A stretch of DNA of 64,000 nt from Caprimulgus europaeus (GCA_907165065.1 OU015539.1:19211293-19275292); one strand, 5' to 3'. Numbered from the stretch's first letter, positions 12,401 through 25,253 are shown. Notes: generated by a model not told the origin, from the letters alone. Numbers and translations: made by a program.

Positions 12401-15121
12401 AGAGCACCGTACCTCACTGCCTGCCTTCTTGACAACCGGCCCTTGGACATGGAGGCCACCGTGGGCTGGTATTCTCCAAAGACAAAATCCTCCTTGTCCC
12501 AGCCCTCTTCCTTCTCTGTTCAGACAAGCAGCCTGGAGTCAGCACCAAGAGGAGCAGCCGGCTGCAAAGGCACCAGCCCTCCTCCTCCCATGCATTTCCC
12601 ACTGGGATTGCTGCCTCTGGGAAAACACAGCTGGAAACAACTTCCCTGGAAAGCCACGAGCAATGTGCCTCCTCGGTGTGGCTGGGAAAAGGGTCTCTGT
12701 TGGGACACAGCCCACAACAGAAAGGGTATTTCCCCTGCAAGGGCATTAGAAATCAATCTCGCTCTCCCAGGCGAAGGCTGTCACCTCTGCAGCCCCTCCC
12801 AGCGTCCCTCACCCAGCTGTGCTCACCTGGCTGCCTTTGCTGCTTCTTACCTGGTCTCAATCCCCTGCGCCCTCCCATGCCTGGCTGTCCCAGGGTTTTG
12901 GCCACGGAGCCTTGTCCCAGCAACTCATCCAGCTTGGAGCGGGCTGGCAGCAGCTCCTCTCTGTTGGGGACAAAGCAGCAGGTGGGTTTCTCTGAGAGGC
13001 AGGGCTGTTCCTCATCCTTGCCAGGATGCTCCTGCTCTTCCCTGCAAAACCAGGCTGCACTTGCCCCTTTCTGGGACCCACAGGCAGAAGCTCCAGCATC
13101 CCCCACCCAGCACGGTGGCACCAGCTCAGTGCACAAGCCATTGCCTGCTGTATTGCCACCGCCCTTCATTGCCCTTACTCTTTTGCCTTCTTCCCCTGCG
13201 TCTCATCTCCTTTCGGGCCATTGCCAAATCTCAGTGCCTCCATCAGCTTGTCATCACCATCTTGAAATGTGAGCTCCTCCAGCAGCTTGCCGACATCATC
13301 ATCTTCAAACATGAGCTTCTCCCTCCTCTGGACTGGGGCCGTGGTGTGCTTGGGTGTTTGGGGTGCAGGTGGCTCTGTGGATGGGATCACACACGGCAGG
13401 AGGTTTGATCAGGACTCTTCTTTTTTTTTTTTCCTTTTTTTTTTTTAAATTAACAAGGGATCAAAGCAGCCCTGCCTGCTCTTATCTCTCAGGACCTTTC
13501 ACAAAGTCATATTTAAATAACTCTTTTCAGTAACCAAACCTCACAGCAAGTGACAAAGTGGCAACGCACTACTGCCTGCTCTGTGGCCATGCATCCACCA
13601 ATGGGACACTGCTGGGTGTCACTGACACTGGGATCTCCAGCTCTGGCTAACACCAGCAGCTTTTTTAGCTTTGCAAGTCTCCAATCAGCTAATTCCTGCC
13701 TGCCTTTGCCCAAAGTCCCTGATGTAACAACGCACCTTAGACCTCGCCCTAACCTACCAGCTGCTACCTGTGTCCAGAGTGGATTTGTCGGGGTGAAAGG
13801 CAATTTTAGGGGACTATCAGACCCAGAAGCATCCCTGCTGCAGAAACAAGAGGCACGAGTGCCTGTAACACATCCACAGTGCAGTTGGGCCCCATCCTGA
13901 AGTGCCCCAGCTGTGGTTTGATGTGGAGCGGTGGTGCTCTCAGCCACCTGAATCCTGACCCACAAAACTTGCTCCCATTTGGCAACAGGCAGCACAGGCT
14001 GGATGAGGTCAAAGGATGAGCCTCCGTTCCCAGAAAGGGAAGGACAGTTCTGTACCCTTTTGCACACTGGAAACTTTCTAGCACTTGGTGAGCTGCGTCT
14101 TCATTAACTCTGTTACCAAGCTGCTCTATAAATGGCCATTCTGGTTAATGAGAGATGGAACTAGGCAGGACCTCACACAAACTAATCCAGGCTGTTGATT
14201 CATTTAATACACAGAGGATGCATCGAGCAGCCCTGCTTGCCTTTCTCTTTGCTCTGTTCTGGTTTTTTCTCAGAGCTGCTTTTGGTGCCCGTTGGAGCTG
14301 CCTTCTTGGGAGCATCCTGCTCCTCATCAGCTAAAAGCCCTGCCAAAGGGTCCTCTAAATCTGGGAGTGACCCCGTAGGGGCAGGAAAGGGGAATAATAA
14401 CAAAACAAAGAAAAAAAATGTTATTGGGAAGAACAGTTCTGCACCAAGCCAAGCACTATCCCCCACCACGTGCACATGGCAACAGGAGACAGTAGCTGCC
14501 CAAAGCCACGAATGCAGGTTCTGCAGGGACCTGGGATACCCCTGTGTCTCCCTGAACTTCAAACACTCAGGAGAGTTACATTTCTGTTCAGTTTTTCCAC
14601 ATTTTCTTTCTGCTAGAAGAAAATGACTCAAAGTTGGAGTGCTTTAACACTCAAACACTGTTCAGGCAAAGAAAAAGGGGAGAAGAAAGCCCATCTAAAT
14701 CACCTAAAGCCCATTGGTGATTTTAACAGATCTCTTTTTTACCTTTCTCAGGAGCCAGCTGCTTCCCTGCGTTTTTTACTGCTCTGCCCGAGGAGTCACA
14801 CTTTCCCAGAACAATTTGCAGGTCTGCATCGGAGGCAAGGAATTCCTGCATGCCAGGGCGAGGAGAGATCAGACAGACAAGCAAACTTGGGAAACTCCTC
14901 ACCCCGTGCTCCCACCTTCCAGCCCCTGGTGTTCCTCATTTTATGCAGTGGAAGAATACATGACCAACTCCTCCTGGTGTCCCCCTCACTGGAAACCCCC
15001 TGTGCCTTGATTCCTTTGCTGAGATGCTGCTGCCCCACGGAGATGTGTCAGGAACACCCAAGCCATCGCTTTAGGTAAGGGTCCTTCCGACGACACTCCA
15101 TCCGGAGCGCACCCAGGAAGG
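9407..15121 (-). pseudogene. FBF1: Array unit U3: FBF1 exons L0-A5
   Basis: Exons: L0 14743-14823, L1 14241-14360, L2 13179-13374, A1 12851-12960, A2 12413-12515, A3 11910-12299, A4 11175-11252, A5 10427-10489 (tentative). All splice sites and phases are as in U2. It shares the FSTENSS variant of A3 with U2. A long open frame at 9426-10493 on the plus strand arises because the single base that stops it in U2 and U5 differs here; it lies antisense to A5 and intron sequence and is not taken as a gene. Confidence 0.82.
10643..10722 (+). repeat. GGTTT microsatellite, about 16 repeats (U3)
   Basis: Same intronic site as in U2 with about four more repeats. This explains the 20-base longer unit. 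Confidence 0.95.
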
Positions 15122-18100
15122 CTCCACTGGGAGACAGCACGTGTCCTGCCATCAGGGCAGGGCGAGGGGGCCCAGCTACAGGAGAAGTGGAGGCTTCAAA
15201 GACCAAGCAGGAGCTCAAGAGCTGCCCTCTCTGTCAGAGGCTCTGACTCCCCTTCAGTTGCCTAGAAACATTTTCAGAGCATCCTCACCACAATATTGGG
15301 GAAAGCCAGCTGAAGAAAAAGTCCTTTACAACTGGAGCCTCTGTTGTCTCATCGATACAATACACACGTGCCTGGGGAACTATGTCAATGCTGCTCAGGC
15401 AATGCAGGCTTGCAAACACACATCATTCACAAAGGATCCACAGCACGTGCGCTTGGGTCCAATAAATGCAACTCGTGATATCTCAGGGCTCTCTAAACAC
15501 TCTGCTTCCGTGAACATGGGCTCCCAGAGATGCAAAGCAGGGCACAACCTTCCTCCTGCCAAGCCAGCACGGACAGAGCCTTGGATGCTGGTGAGTTGGC
15601 AGGCAATGGCTTGCAGTCACCACCCTGACCCTGCACCTCTTGGGGACGTGGGACCAGCAGACCTACCTGAACGAGCGGGGCAGGGGCCTGTGTCTCCTGC
15701 TCTCCTGGGAACAAGGCTGTGGGGATTGAAAATGGAACAAGTCTGTGATTCAGACATGGCAGTGGGACCCAGCCCCTCCTAGAAGGATGAGGGCCTGGGT
15801 CTCCTGGGCAGAGCAGGAAGGGTCTTGCTCCACTCCAGCAGCTGGCAATGGGGACGGAGGCTCAGACAGGCACCAGTCCGTACCCGCAGCCCTACCCAAC
15901 CCCACGCAGAACCGAGGGACTCTGCTCTGCAGAGTAAGTGTGGGGGCAAACCACGGCATGCTCCTCCACCCCCATCTCCTAGGGAGGCGGCTGGCTCCTC
16001 TCAGCCACTTTCAATGGCCTCTGGGCTGGTGCACAGCCTCAGCCCAGGGCAGGAGGGGGTCTTCCAGCGCAGAGCACTAGTGGGACGAGTGTGGGGACAG
16101 CAGGAGGGGAGCGGGAGAGAGAAGGGACAGCAAGAACTTACGCTCACCCATGGCTCAGAAAGAGCAAGTCTCTTGCAGCCCTCTGAAACCCCAAAGCAGC
16201 ACTGCTGAGCTCAGCACGGCCCAGCACCATGTCCCCACCACACCATGCAATGGGGACAGTGGGATCCTGCAGCTGGGCAGACCGCTCTGACAATGGGCAG
16301 TCAAAGCCTGGGCAGCATTCACATGGCCAAAGGTGATGATGCAGCTCCTGCCTTGCTGGTTTGGTTTGGTTTTTTTTGGCGGGGCAGGGGGACCCTCTCT
16401 GCATACTGCTGCCCAAATTGTGCAAGCACAGGAAACGCACCCAGGACGCTGGCGTGTCCAGAGGGATCCCCCTTTGCAGCATCCGACGAGCGAGCTGAGG
16501 GTTGTTTTGCGGTGCTGAGCCAAGGGACTGGCTGCCTGCGTGGGCACAGAGACACGAGTGATGCACAGCGGCGTCACAGCTCGGGGAGCGGTGCACAGAC
16601 ATTCTCCTGCTTGGCATTTGTTTCAGTTTAAAGCTGGGCTGTCTCACTGTGATCAAACAGGCAAAGCCTGATGATCCTTCGGAGCTGCCTTCCCTCCCAG
16701 TGACAGAGGTCCCACAGCAAAGTGATCACTGCTGGCTACCAGCCCTCCCCGTTCCCCCATCTCACCCACTTCCCACAGGACGTCTCGCCCTTGGAGGAGG
16801 CCCAAAAGGCGAAGGAGGCCTTACCCGGACCCGTCTGCGCTCGCTGCCTTGTCCTGCAGGGCAGCTGCCTGCTGCGGGGCTCCCGTGGAGGCGGCTGGCT
16901 GGCTGCAAGCAAAAAGCATCCTATGCAGGAGAGCCGAGGAAGGGATGAAAGACAAATCCTTTCCCCCAACACCACTTGCTGCCTCGCAGGTCAAAGCCTC
17001 TGTCCTGCTCAGCTGCGGCAGGATTCAGCCTTTTGGCTGCAGAGGGAGCAAAGACACCTCAACACCTCCATCACCAGTGTTCCTCCTTGTGCAGCTACCT
17101 CCTTCCCCTGGCAGCTAACAGACCCCTGCCCACCACACATGGCTCTTTGGCTGCTCTTCACTTCTGTGTCCCATTCAAACGGCACAAGTCTGAACCTGTG
17201 TCCGTGTAAACTCAACTGGAGGAGGTGGTTTGCCTGCAACGAGGAGGAACAAAGGGGAATGAAGGCAGGATCGAGGAGCACAGCGGGGGAGCTCGTGGGG
17301 GTGTGCTGATCCAGGACAGCCCCGTGGGACCCGGGGCAGTGTGTGAAACCTTGGCTGCAACTGCAAGGAGAGCCCAGAGATGTGATGGGACTGCGGGCTG
17401 GATCGGTGGGATAAAGTCCCACTTTATTACCCCAACATGAGACAAGACAGCGCTTAAAATGAATTTTTTACATCTGAGGCGAGGGTTTCAGAGAGGTCCT
17501 GCAGGAGCAGCGATATGTGGAGCAGACGGGAGCGCTGTGGCCATCAACCATGCCTTTACCTGATGGGAGAGTGGGGATCCAGCCCTTCCCCTGGGGCCTT
17601 CCAGGGCTTGACACTTGTCTCCTGGGCCTTTGCCTGCGCTTGGGCTTTCTTGCGGGACAAGGCAGCGCTCAGCCAGTCCTCCTCCTCCCGGGGGTCGGCT
17701 TTAGCCACTGCCTCCTCTGCAGCCAGGAGCTGCCTGGCGGGGCTGGACCGCCCGGCTGTGGCAGGGCTGGGGTATCTCACTGCGGGACTGGCCTTCGCTG
17801 CACACGGCGGCTCCAAATCCATCACATCATCCTCCAAACCCAACCAGTCACCTGCAGCTCTGCCGCCCCGCACAGGTCTCCGGCTGGCTGGAGCAGGAGG
17901 TTTGGAGCGGGACTCCGGTTTTGGGTCGCTGCTGTTCTCAGCGGAAAACCTGCTGGAGTAGAAGCAGTCGCGTACCTGCCAGCGAGGGGACGCGGGGAAC
18001 CCTGCCTGCTCCGCCGCAGGGGCGGCACGGCTGGAGCAGCAGACACACACAGAGCACCGTACCTCACTGCCTGCCTTCTTGACAACCGGCCCTTGGACAT

Positions 18101-20771
18101 GGAGGCCACCGTGGGCTGGTATTCTCCAAAGACAAAATCCTCCTTGTCCCAGCCCTCTTCCTTCTCTGTTCAGACAAGCAGCCTGGAGTCAGCACCAAGA
18201 GGAGCAGCCGGCTGCAAAGGCACCAGCCCTCCTCCTCCCATGCATTTCCCACTGGGATTGCTGCCTCTGGGAAAACACAGCTGGAAACAACTTCCCTGGA
18301 AAGCCACGAGCAATGTGCCTCCTCGGTGTGGCTGGGAAAAGGGTCTCTGTTGGGACACAGCCCACAACAGAAAGGGTATTTCCCCTGCAAGGGCATTAGA
18401 AATCAATCTCGCTCTCCCAGGCGAAGGCTGTCACCTCTGCAGCCCCTCCCAGCGTCCCTCACCCAGCTGTGCTCACCTGGCTGCCTTTGCTGCTTCTTAC
18501 CTGGTCTCAATCCCCTGCGCCCTCCCATGCCTGGCTGTCCCAGGGTTTTGGCCACGGAGCCTTGTCCCAGCAACTCATCCAGCTTGGAGCGGGCTGGCAG
18601 CAGCTCCTCTCTGTTGGGGACAAAGCAGCAGGTGGGTTTCTCTGAGAGGCAGGGCTGTTCCTCATCCTTGCCAGGATGCTCCTGCTCTTCCCTGCAAAAC
18701 CAGGCTGCACTTGCCCCTTTCTGGGACCCACAGGCAGAAGCTCCAGCATCCCCCACCCAGCACGGTGGCACCAGCTCAGTGCACAAGCCATTGCCTGCTG
18801 TATTGCCACCGCCCTTCATTGCCCTTACTCTTTTGCCTTCTTCCCCTGCGTCTCATCTCCTTTCGGGCCATTGCCAAATCTCAGTGCCTCCATCAGCTTG
18901 TCATCACCATCTTGAAATGTGAGCTCCTCCAGCAGCTTGCCGACATCATCATCTTCAAACATGAGCTTCTCCCTCCTCTGGACTGGGGCCGTGGTGTGCT
19001 TGGGTGTTTGGGGTGCAGGTGGCTCTGTGGATGGGATCACACACGGCAGGAGGTTTGATCAGGACTCTTCTTTTTTTTTTTTCCTTTTTTTTTTTTAAAT
19101 TAACAAGGGATCAAAGCAGCCCTGCCTGCTCTTATCTCTCAGGACCTTTCACAAAGTCATATTTAAATAACTCTTTTCAGTAACCAAACCTCACAGCAAG
19201 TGACAAAGTGGCAACGCACTACTGCCTGCTCTGTGGCCATGCATCCACCAATGGGACACTGCTGGGTGTCACTGACACTGGGATCTCCAGCTCTGGCTAA
19301 CACCAGCAGCTTTTTTAGCTTTGCAAGTCTCCAATCAGCTAATTCCTGCCTGCCTTTGCCCAAAGTCCCTGATGTAACAACGCACCTTAGACCTCGCCCT
19401 AACCTACCAGCTGCTACCTGTGTCCAGAGTGGATTTGTCGGGGTGAAAGGCAATTTTAGGGGACTATCAGACCCAGAAGCATCCCTGCTGCAGAAACAAG
19501 AGGCACGAGTGCCTGTAACACATCCACAGTGCAGTTGGGCCCCATCCTGAAGTGCCCCAGCTGTGGTTTGATGTGGAGCAGTGGTGCTCTCAGCCACCTG
19601 AATCCTGACCCACAAAACTTGCTCCCATTTGGCAACAGGCAGCACAGGCTGGATGAGGTCAAAGGATGAGCCTCCGTTCCCAGAAAGGGAAGGACAGTTC
19701 TGTACCCTTTTGCACACTGGAAACTTTCTAGCACTTGGTGAGCTGCGTCTTCATTAACTCTGTTACCAAGCTGCTCTATAAATGGCCATTCTGGTTAATG
19801 AGAGATGGAACTAGGCAGGACCTCACACAAACTAATCCAGGCTGTTGATTCATTTAATACACAGAGGATGCATCGAGCAGCCCTGCTTGCCTTTCTCTTT
19901 GCTCTGTTCTGGTTTTTTCTCAGAGCTGCTTTTGGTGCCCGTTGGAGCTGCCTTCTTGGGAGCATCCTGCTCCTCATCAGCTAAAAGCCCTGCCAAAGGG
20001 TCCTCTAAATCTGGGAGTGACCCCGTAGGGGCAGGAAAGGGGAATAATAACAAAACAAAGAAAAAAAATGTTATTGGGAAGAACAGTTCTGCACCAAGCC
20101 AAGCACTATCCCCCACCACGTGCACATGGCAACAGGAGACAGTAGCTGCCCAAAGCCACGAATGCAGGTTCTGCAGGGACCTGGGATACCCCTGTGTCTC
20201 CCTGAACTTCAAACACTCAGGAGAGTTACATTTCTGTTCAGTTTTTCCACATTTTCTTTCTGCTAGAAGAAAATGACTCAAAGTTGGAGTGCTTTAACAC
20301 TCAAACACTGTTCAGGCAAAGAAAAAGGGGAGAAGAAAGCCCATCTAAATCACCTAAAGCCCATTGGTGATTTTAACAGATCTCTTTTTTACCTTTCTCA
20401 GGAGCCAGCTGCTTCCCTGCGTTTTTTACTGCTCTGCCCGAGGAGTCACACTTTCCCAGAACAATTTGCAGGTCTGCATCGGAGGCAAGGAATTCCTGCA
20501 TGCCAGGGCGAGGAGAGATCAGACAGACAAGCAAACTTGGGAAACTCCTCACCCCGTGCTCCCACCTTCCAGCCCCTGGTGTTCCTCATTTTATGCAGTG
20601 GAAGAATACATGACCAACTCCTCCTGGTGTCCCCCTCACTGGAAACCCCCTGTGCCTTGATTCCTTTGCTGAGATGCTGCTGCCCCACGGAGATGTGTCA
20701 GGAACACCCAAGCCATCGCTTTAGGTAAGGGTCCTTCCGACGACACTCCATCCGGAGCGCACCCAGGAAGG
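15122..20771 (-). pseudogene. FBF1: Array unit U4: FBF1 exons L0-A5
   Basis: Exons: L0 20393-20473, L1 19891-20010, L2 18829-19024, A1 18501-18610, A2 18063-18165, A3 17560-17949, A4 16825-16902, A5 16142-16204 (tentative). This is the shortest unit, because its GGTTT microsatellite has only three repeats. A3 carries the FSAENSS form. No coding change that would stop exons L0 to A4 was noticed. Confidence 0.82.
16358..16373 (+). repeat. GGTTT microsatellite, 3 repeats (U4)
   Basis: Contracted allele at the same site, 13 repeats (65 bases) shorter than U3 and U5. This matches the shorter unit length. Confidence 0.9.
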
Positions 20772-23700
20772 CTCCACTGGGAGACAGCACGTGTCCTGCC
20801 ATCAGGGCAGGGCGAGGGGGCCCAGCTACAGGAGAAGTGGAGGCTTCAAAGACCAAGCAGGAGCTCAAGAGCTGCCCTCTCTGTCAGAGGCTCTGACTCC
20901 CCTTCAGTTGCCTAGAAACATTTTCAGAGCATCCTCACCACAATATTGGGGAAAGCCAGCTGAAGAAAAAGTCCTTTACAACTGGAGCCTCTGTTGTCTC
21001 ATCGATACAATACACACGTGCCTGGGGAACTATGTCAATGCTGCTCAGGCAATGCAGGCTTGCAAACACACATCATTCACAAAGGATCCACAGCACGTGC
21101 GCTTGGGTCCAATAAATGCAACTCGTGATATCTAAGGGCTCTCTAAACACTCTGCTTCCATGAACATGGGCTCCCAGAGATGCAAAGCAGGGCACAACCT
21201 TCCTCCTGCCAAGCCAGCACGGACAGAGCCTTGGATGCTGGTGAGTTGGCAGGCAATGGCTTGCAGTCACCACCCTGACCCTGCACCTCTTGGGGACGTG
21301 GGACCAGCAGACCTACCTGAGCGAGCGGGGCAGGGGCCTGTGTCTCCTGCTCTCCTGGGAACAAGGCTGTGGGGATTGAAAATGGAACAAGTCTGTGATT
21401 CAGACATGGCAGTGGGACCCAGCCCCTCCCAGAAGGATGAGGGCCTGGGTCTCCTGGGCAGAGCAGGAAGGGTCTTGCTCCACTCCAGCAGCTGGCAATG
21501 GGGACGGAGGCTCAGACAGGCACCAGTCCGTACCCGCAGCCCTACCCAACCCCACGCAGAACCGAGGGACTCTGCTCTGCAGAGTAAGTGTGGGGGCAAA
21601 CCACGGCATGCTCCTCCACCCCCATCTCCTAGGGAGGCGGCTGGCTCCTCTCAGCCACTTTCAATGGCCTCTGGGCTGGTGCACAGCCTCAGCCCAGGGC
21701 AGGAGGGGGTCTTCCAGCGCAGAGCACTAGTGGGACGAGTGTGGGGACAGCAGGAGGGGAGCGGGAGAGAGAAGGGACAGCAAGAACTTACGCTCACCCA
21801 TGGCTCAGAAAGAGCAAGTCTCTTGCAGCCCTCTGAAACCCCAAAGCAGCACTGCTGAGCTCAGCACGGCCCAGCACCATGTCCCCACCACACCATGCAA
21901 TGGGGACAGTGGGATCCTGCAGCTGGGCAGACCGCTCTGACAATGGGCAGTCAAAGCCTGGGCAGCATTCACATGGCCAAAGGTGATGATGCAGCTCCTG
22001 CCTTGCTGGTTTGGTTTGGTTTGGTTTGGTTTGGTTTGGTTTGGTTTGGTTTGGTTTGGTTTGGTTTGGTTTGGTTTGGTTTGGTTTTTTTTGGCGGGGC
22101 AGGGGGACCCTCTCTGCATACTGCTGTCCAAATTGTGCAAGCACAGGAAACGCACCCAGGACGCTGGCGTGTCCAGAGGGATCCCCCTTTGCAGCATCCG
22201 ACGAGCGAGCTGAGTGTTGTTTTGCGGTGCTGAGCCAAGGGACTGGCTGCCTGCGTGGGCACAGAGACACGAGTGATGCACAGTGGCGTCACAGCTCAGG
22301 GAGCGGTGCACAGACATTCTCCTGCTTGGCATTTGTTTCAGTTTAAAGCTGGGCTGTCTCACTGTGATCAAACAGGCAAAGCCTGATGATCCTTCGGAGC
22401 AGCCTTCCCTCCCAGTGACAGAGGTCCCACAGCAAAGTGATCACTGCTGGCTACCAGCCCTCCCCGTTCCCCCATCTCACCCACTTCCCACAGGACGTCT
22501 CGCCCTTGGAGGAGGCCCAAAAGGCGAAGGAGGCCTTACCCGGACCCGTCTGCGCTCGCTGCCTTGTCCTGCAGGGCAGCTGCCTGCTGCGGGGCTCCCG
22601 TGGAGGCGGCTGGCTGGCTGCAAGCAAAAAGCATCCTATGCAGGAGAGCCGAGGAGGGGATGAAAGACAAATCCTTTCACCCAACACCACTTGCTGCCTC
22701 GCAGGTCAAAGCCTCTGTCCTGCTCAGCTGCGGCAGGATTCAGCCTTTTGGCTGCAGAGGGAGCAAAGATACCTCAACACCTCCATCACCAGTGTTCCTC
22801 CTTGTGCAGCTACCTCCTTCCCCTGGCAGCTAACAGACCCCTGCCCACCACACATGGCTCTTTGGCTGCTCTTCACTTCTGTGTCCCATTCAAACGGCAC
22901 AAGTCTGAACCTGTGTCCGTGTAAGCTCAACTGGAGGAGGGTGGTTTGCCTGCAGTGAGGAGGAACAAAGGGGAATGAAGGCAGGATTGAGGAGCACAGC
23001 GGGGGAGCTCGTGGGGGTGTGCTGATCCAGGACAGCTCCGCGGGACCCGGGGCAGTGTGTGCAACCTTGGCTGCAACTGCAAGGAGAGCCCAGAGGTGTG
23101 ATGGGACTGCGGGCTGGATCGGTGGGATAAAGTCCCACTTTATTACCCCAACATGAGACAAGACAGCGCTTAAAATGAATTTTTTACATCTGAGGCGAGG
23201 GTTTCAGAGAGGTCCTGCAGGAGCAGCGATATGTGGAGCAGACGGGAGCGCTGTGGCCATCAACCATGCCTTTACCTGATGGGAGAGTGGGGATCCAGCC
23301 CTTCCCCTGGGGCCTTCCAGGGCTTGACACTTGTCTCCTGGGCCTTTGCCTGCGCTTGGGCTTTCTTGCGGGACAAGGCAGCGCTCAGCCAGTCCTCCTC
23401 CTCCCGGGGGTCGGCTTTAGCCACTGCCTCCTCTGCAGCCAGGAGCTGCCTGGCGGGGCTGGACCACCCGGCTGTGGCAGGGCTGGGGTATCTCACTGCG
23501 GGACTGGCCTTCGCTGCACACGGCGGCTCCAAATCCATCACATCATCCTCCAAACCCAACCAGTCACCTGCAGCTCTGTTGCCCCGCACAGGTCTCCGGC
23601 TGGCTGGAGCAGGAGGTTTGGAGCGGGACTCCGGTTTTGGGTCGCTGCTGTTCTCAGCGGAAAACCTGCTGGAGTAGAAGCAGTCGTGTACCTGCCAGCG

Positions 23701-24464
23701 AGGGGATGCGGGGAACCCTGCCTGCTCCGCCGCAGGGGCGGCACGGCTGGAGCAGCAGACACACACAGAGCACCGTACCTCACTGCCTGCCTTCTTGACA
23801 ACCGGCCCTTGGACATGGAGGCCACCGTGGGCTGGTATTCTCCAAAGACAAAATCCTCTTTGTCCCAGCCCTCTTCCTTCTCTGTTCAGACAAGCAGCCT
23901 GGAGTCAGCACCAAGAGGAGCAGCCGGCTGCAAAGGCACCAGCCCTCCTCCTCCCATGCATTTCCCACTGGGATTGCTGCCTCTGGGAAAACACAGCTGG
24001 AAACAACTTCCCTGGAAAGCCACGAGCAATGTGCCTCCTCGGTGTGGCTGGGAAAAGGGTCTCTGTTGGGACACAGCCCACAACAGAAAGGGTATTTCCC
24101 CTGCAAGGGCATTAGAAATCAATCTCGCTCTCCCAGGCGAAGGCTGTCACCTCTGCAGCCCCTCCCAGCGTCCCTCACCCAGCTGTGCTCACCTGGCTGC
24201 CTTTGCTGCTTCTTACCTGGTCTCAATCCCCTGCACCCTCCCATGCCTGGCTGTCCCAGGGTTTTGGCCACGGAGCCTTGTCCCAGCAACTCATCCAGCT
24301 TGGAGCGGGCTGGCAGCAGCTCCTCTCTGTTGGGGACAAAGCAGCAGGTGGGTTTCTCTGAGAGGCAGGGCTGTTCCTCATCCTTGCCAGGATGCTCCTG
24401 CTCTTCCCTGCAAAACCAGGCTGCACTTGCCCCTTTCTGGGACCCACAGGCAGAAACTCCAGCA
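20772..24464 (-). pseudogene. FBF1: Array unit U5 (block A only): FBF1 exons A1-A5
   Basis: Exons: A1 24217-24326, A2 23779-23881, A3 23276-23665, A4 22540-22617, A5 21792-21854 (tentative). Upstream (higher coordinates) the array sequence stops at 24464 and the FBF1 5' region begins, with no L exons between. To about 22900 the unit resembles the other array units. From there to 24464 it shares most distinguishing bases with the copy at 51000-52364, for example GTTGCCCCG near 23579 and the intron stretch around 23060-23100. That pattern suggests a conversion or crossover boundary inside the unit. Confidence 0.82.
22008..22088 (+). repeat. GGTTT microsatellite, about 16 repeats (U5)
   Basis: Same site in the terminal array unit, with the same repeat number as U3. 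Confidence 0.95.
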
Positions 24465-24863
24465 CCACTTTGCGAGCTGGGGGATGCCCTGGCCCCAGCC
24501 AGGCCAGGTGGTGCGAGGTGGACGGAACCACAAGGGCACACAGCAACAGCCACATCATACAACAGAAAATGAGGCTAAAATAGTTCTGGGATAAAGGACA
24601 GTAGCGCTGGGACCGCTGTCATTTAAGCAAGCAATGGTTCTAAGGGAGATTTACAGAAGAGGCGCAGGGCTGGGGGCACCCAGTTCTTGCTGGAAACTTC
24701 AGGCTCTGGGCTTCCAGTTCCCAAAGGCATCACAGGCAACACGCCTGCCCAGGCAACCGCTACCGGGGAAGGGAGTGAGGAGGAGAAGCCGAGGACGTGC
24801 CCCATCAGAAGGACTTGGAGAGAGATCTCCAAGGAGGAGAGGCTGTGTCTGAAAGGCACTCAC
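24465..24863 (-). other. FBF1 intron next to the L-less junction (copy I)
   Basis: No exon recognised. This sequence directly abuts array block A at 24464/24465. In a complete FBF1 gene, exons coding for the stretch before LEDPLAG and the L exons would be expected between exon 24864-24954 and A1. Confidence 0.5.
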
Positions 24864-24954
24864 TTCTTGCTGGCCTGTGAACTGGTGCCTCGGGCTCTCC
24901 CACTGCTGCCCCCGGCCAGCTGGGAAGCTCTGGTGGATTCAACAGGGGTTTGAT
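24864..24954 (-). CDS. FBF1: FBF1 N-terminal exon DQTPVEST..SKK (copy I)
   Basis: An acceptor TTTCCAG and a donor GAA|GTGAGT bound a 91-base exon reading DQTPVESTRASQ and ending QASKK, with two bases of a codon left over. The previous exon supplies the first base of the Asp codon. The leftover two bases fit L-less splicing straight into A1, giving K-K-E-E-L-L in frame. The position corresponds to the poorly conserved N-terminal region of FBF1, so the assignment rests on phase and neighbours more than on similarity. Confidence 0.65.
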
Positions 24955-25253
24955 CTGGAAACAAAACAGGGAGAGATTAGGGCAATGGACACTGGCATTT
25001 TCTTGGCCTAGGCTCTCCAAAGAGGGATTTGCTGTCTCCCTATGAGCCACAGAAGCTTTCAATTGGAGATGAACTTTGCTTTGCCTCCCCAAGCTGATGT
25101 CCAACCTATTCAATGGGCTCTGGCTCTAGGAAACCCTGCGCTCTGCTCCCTGTTCCATCCCCGCCTCCTGTTATACCAACACCTCCTGCTCCCAGGAGGG
25201 GAGTGAGAGTACAAGGATGCTGCTCTTTCAGATGCAAAGGAAATTCCTTTTAC

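Larger units (their letters stand above)
1..24464 (-). repeat. FBF1: Tandem array of a 5.7 kb FBF1 exon block
   Basis: Direct, near-identical copies of one block fill the first 24 kb. Breakpoints, where the downstream end of block A meets the upstream end of block L, are at 3710/3711, 9406/9407, 15121/15122 and 20771/20772. The complete units are 5696, 5715 and 5650 bases, and almost all of the length difference comes from a GGTTT microsatellite. The first unit is cut by the window edge and the last (20772-24464) lacks L. Each complete unit holds eight phase-compatible internal exons of FBF1 on the minus strand, which encode part of the N-terminal half of the protein. By eye the units differ at only a few sites per kilobase. 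It could be a true recent amplification or an assembly of collapsed and expanded repeats. Confidence 0.93.

Noticed and set aside
1-24464. CRISPR array or satellite as explanation for the repeats
   Set aside because: Units are 5.7 kb with exon-intron structure and no spacers. Other features show a bird genome.
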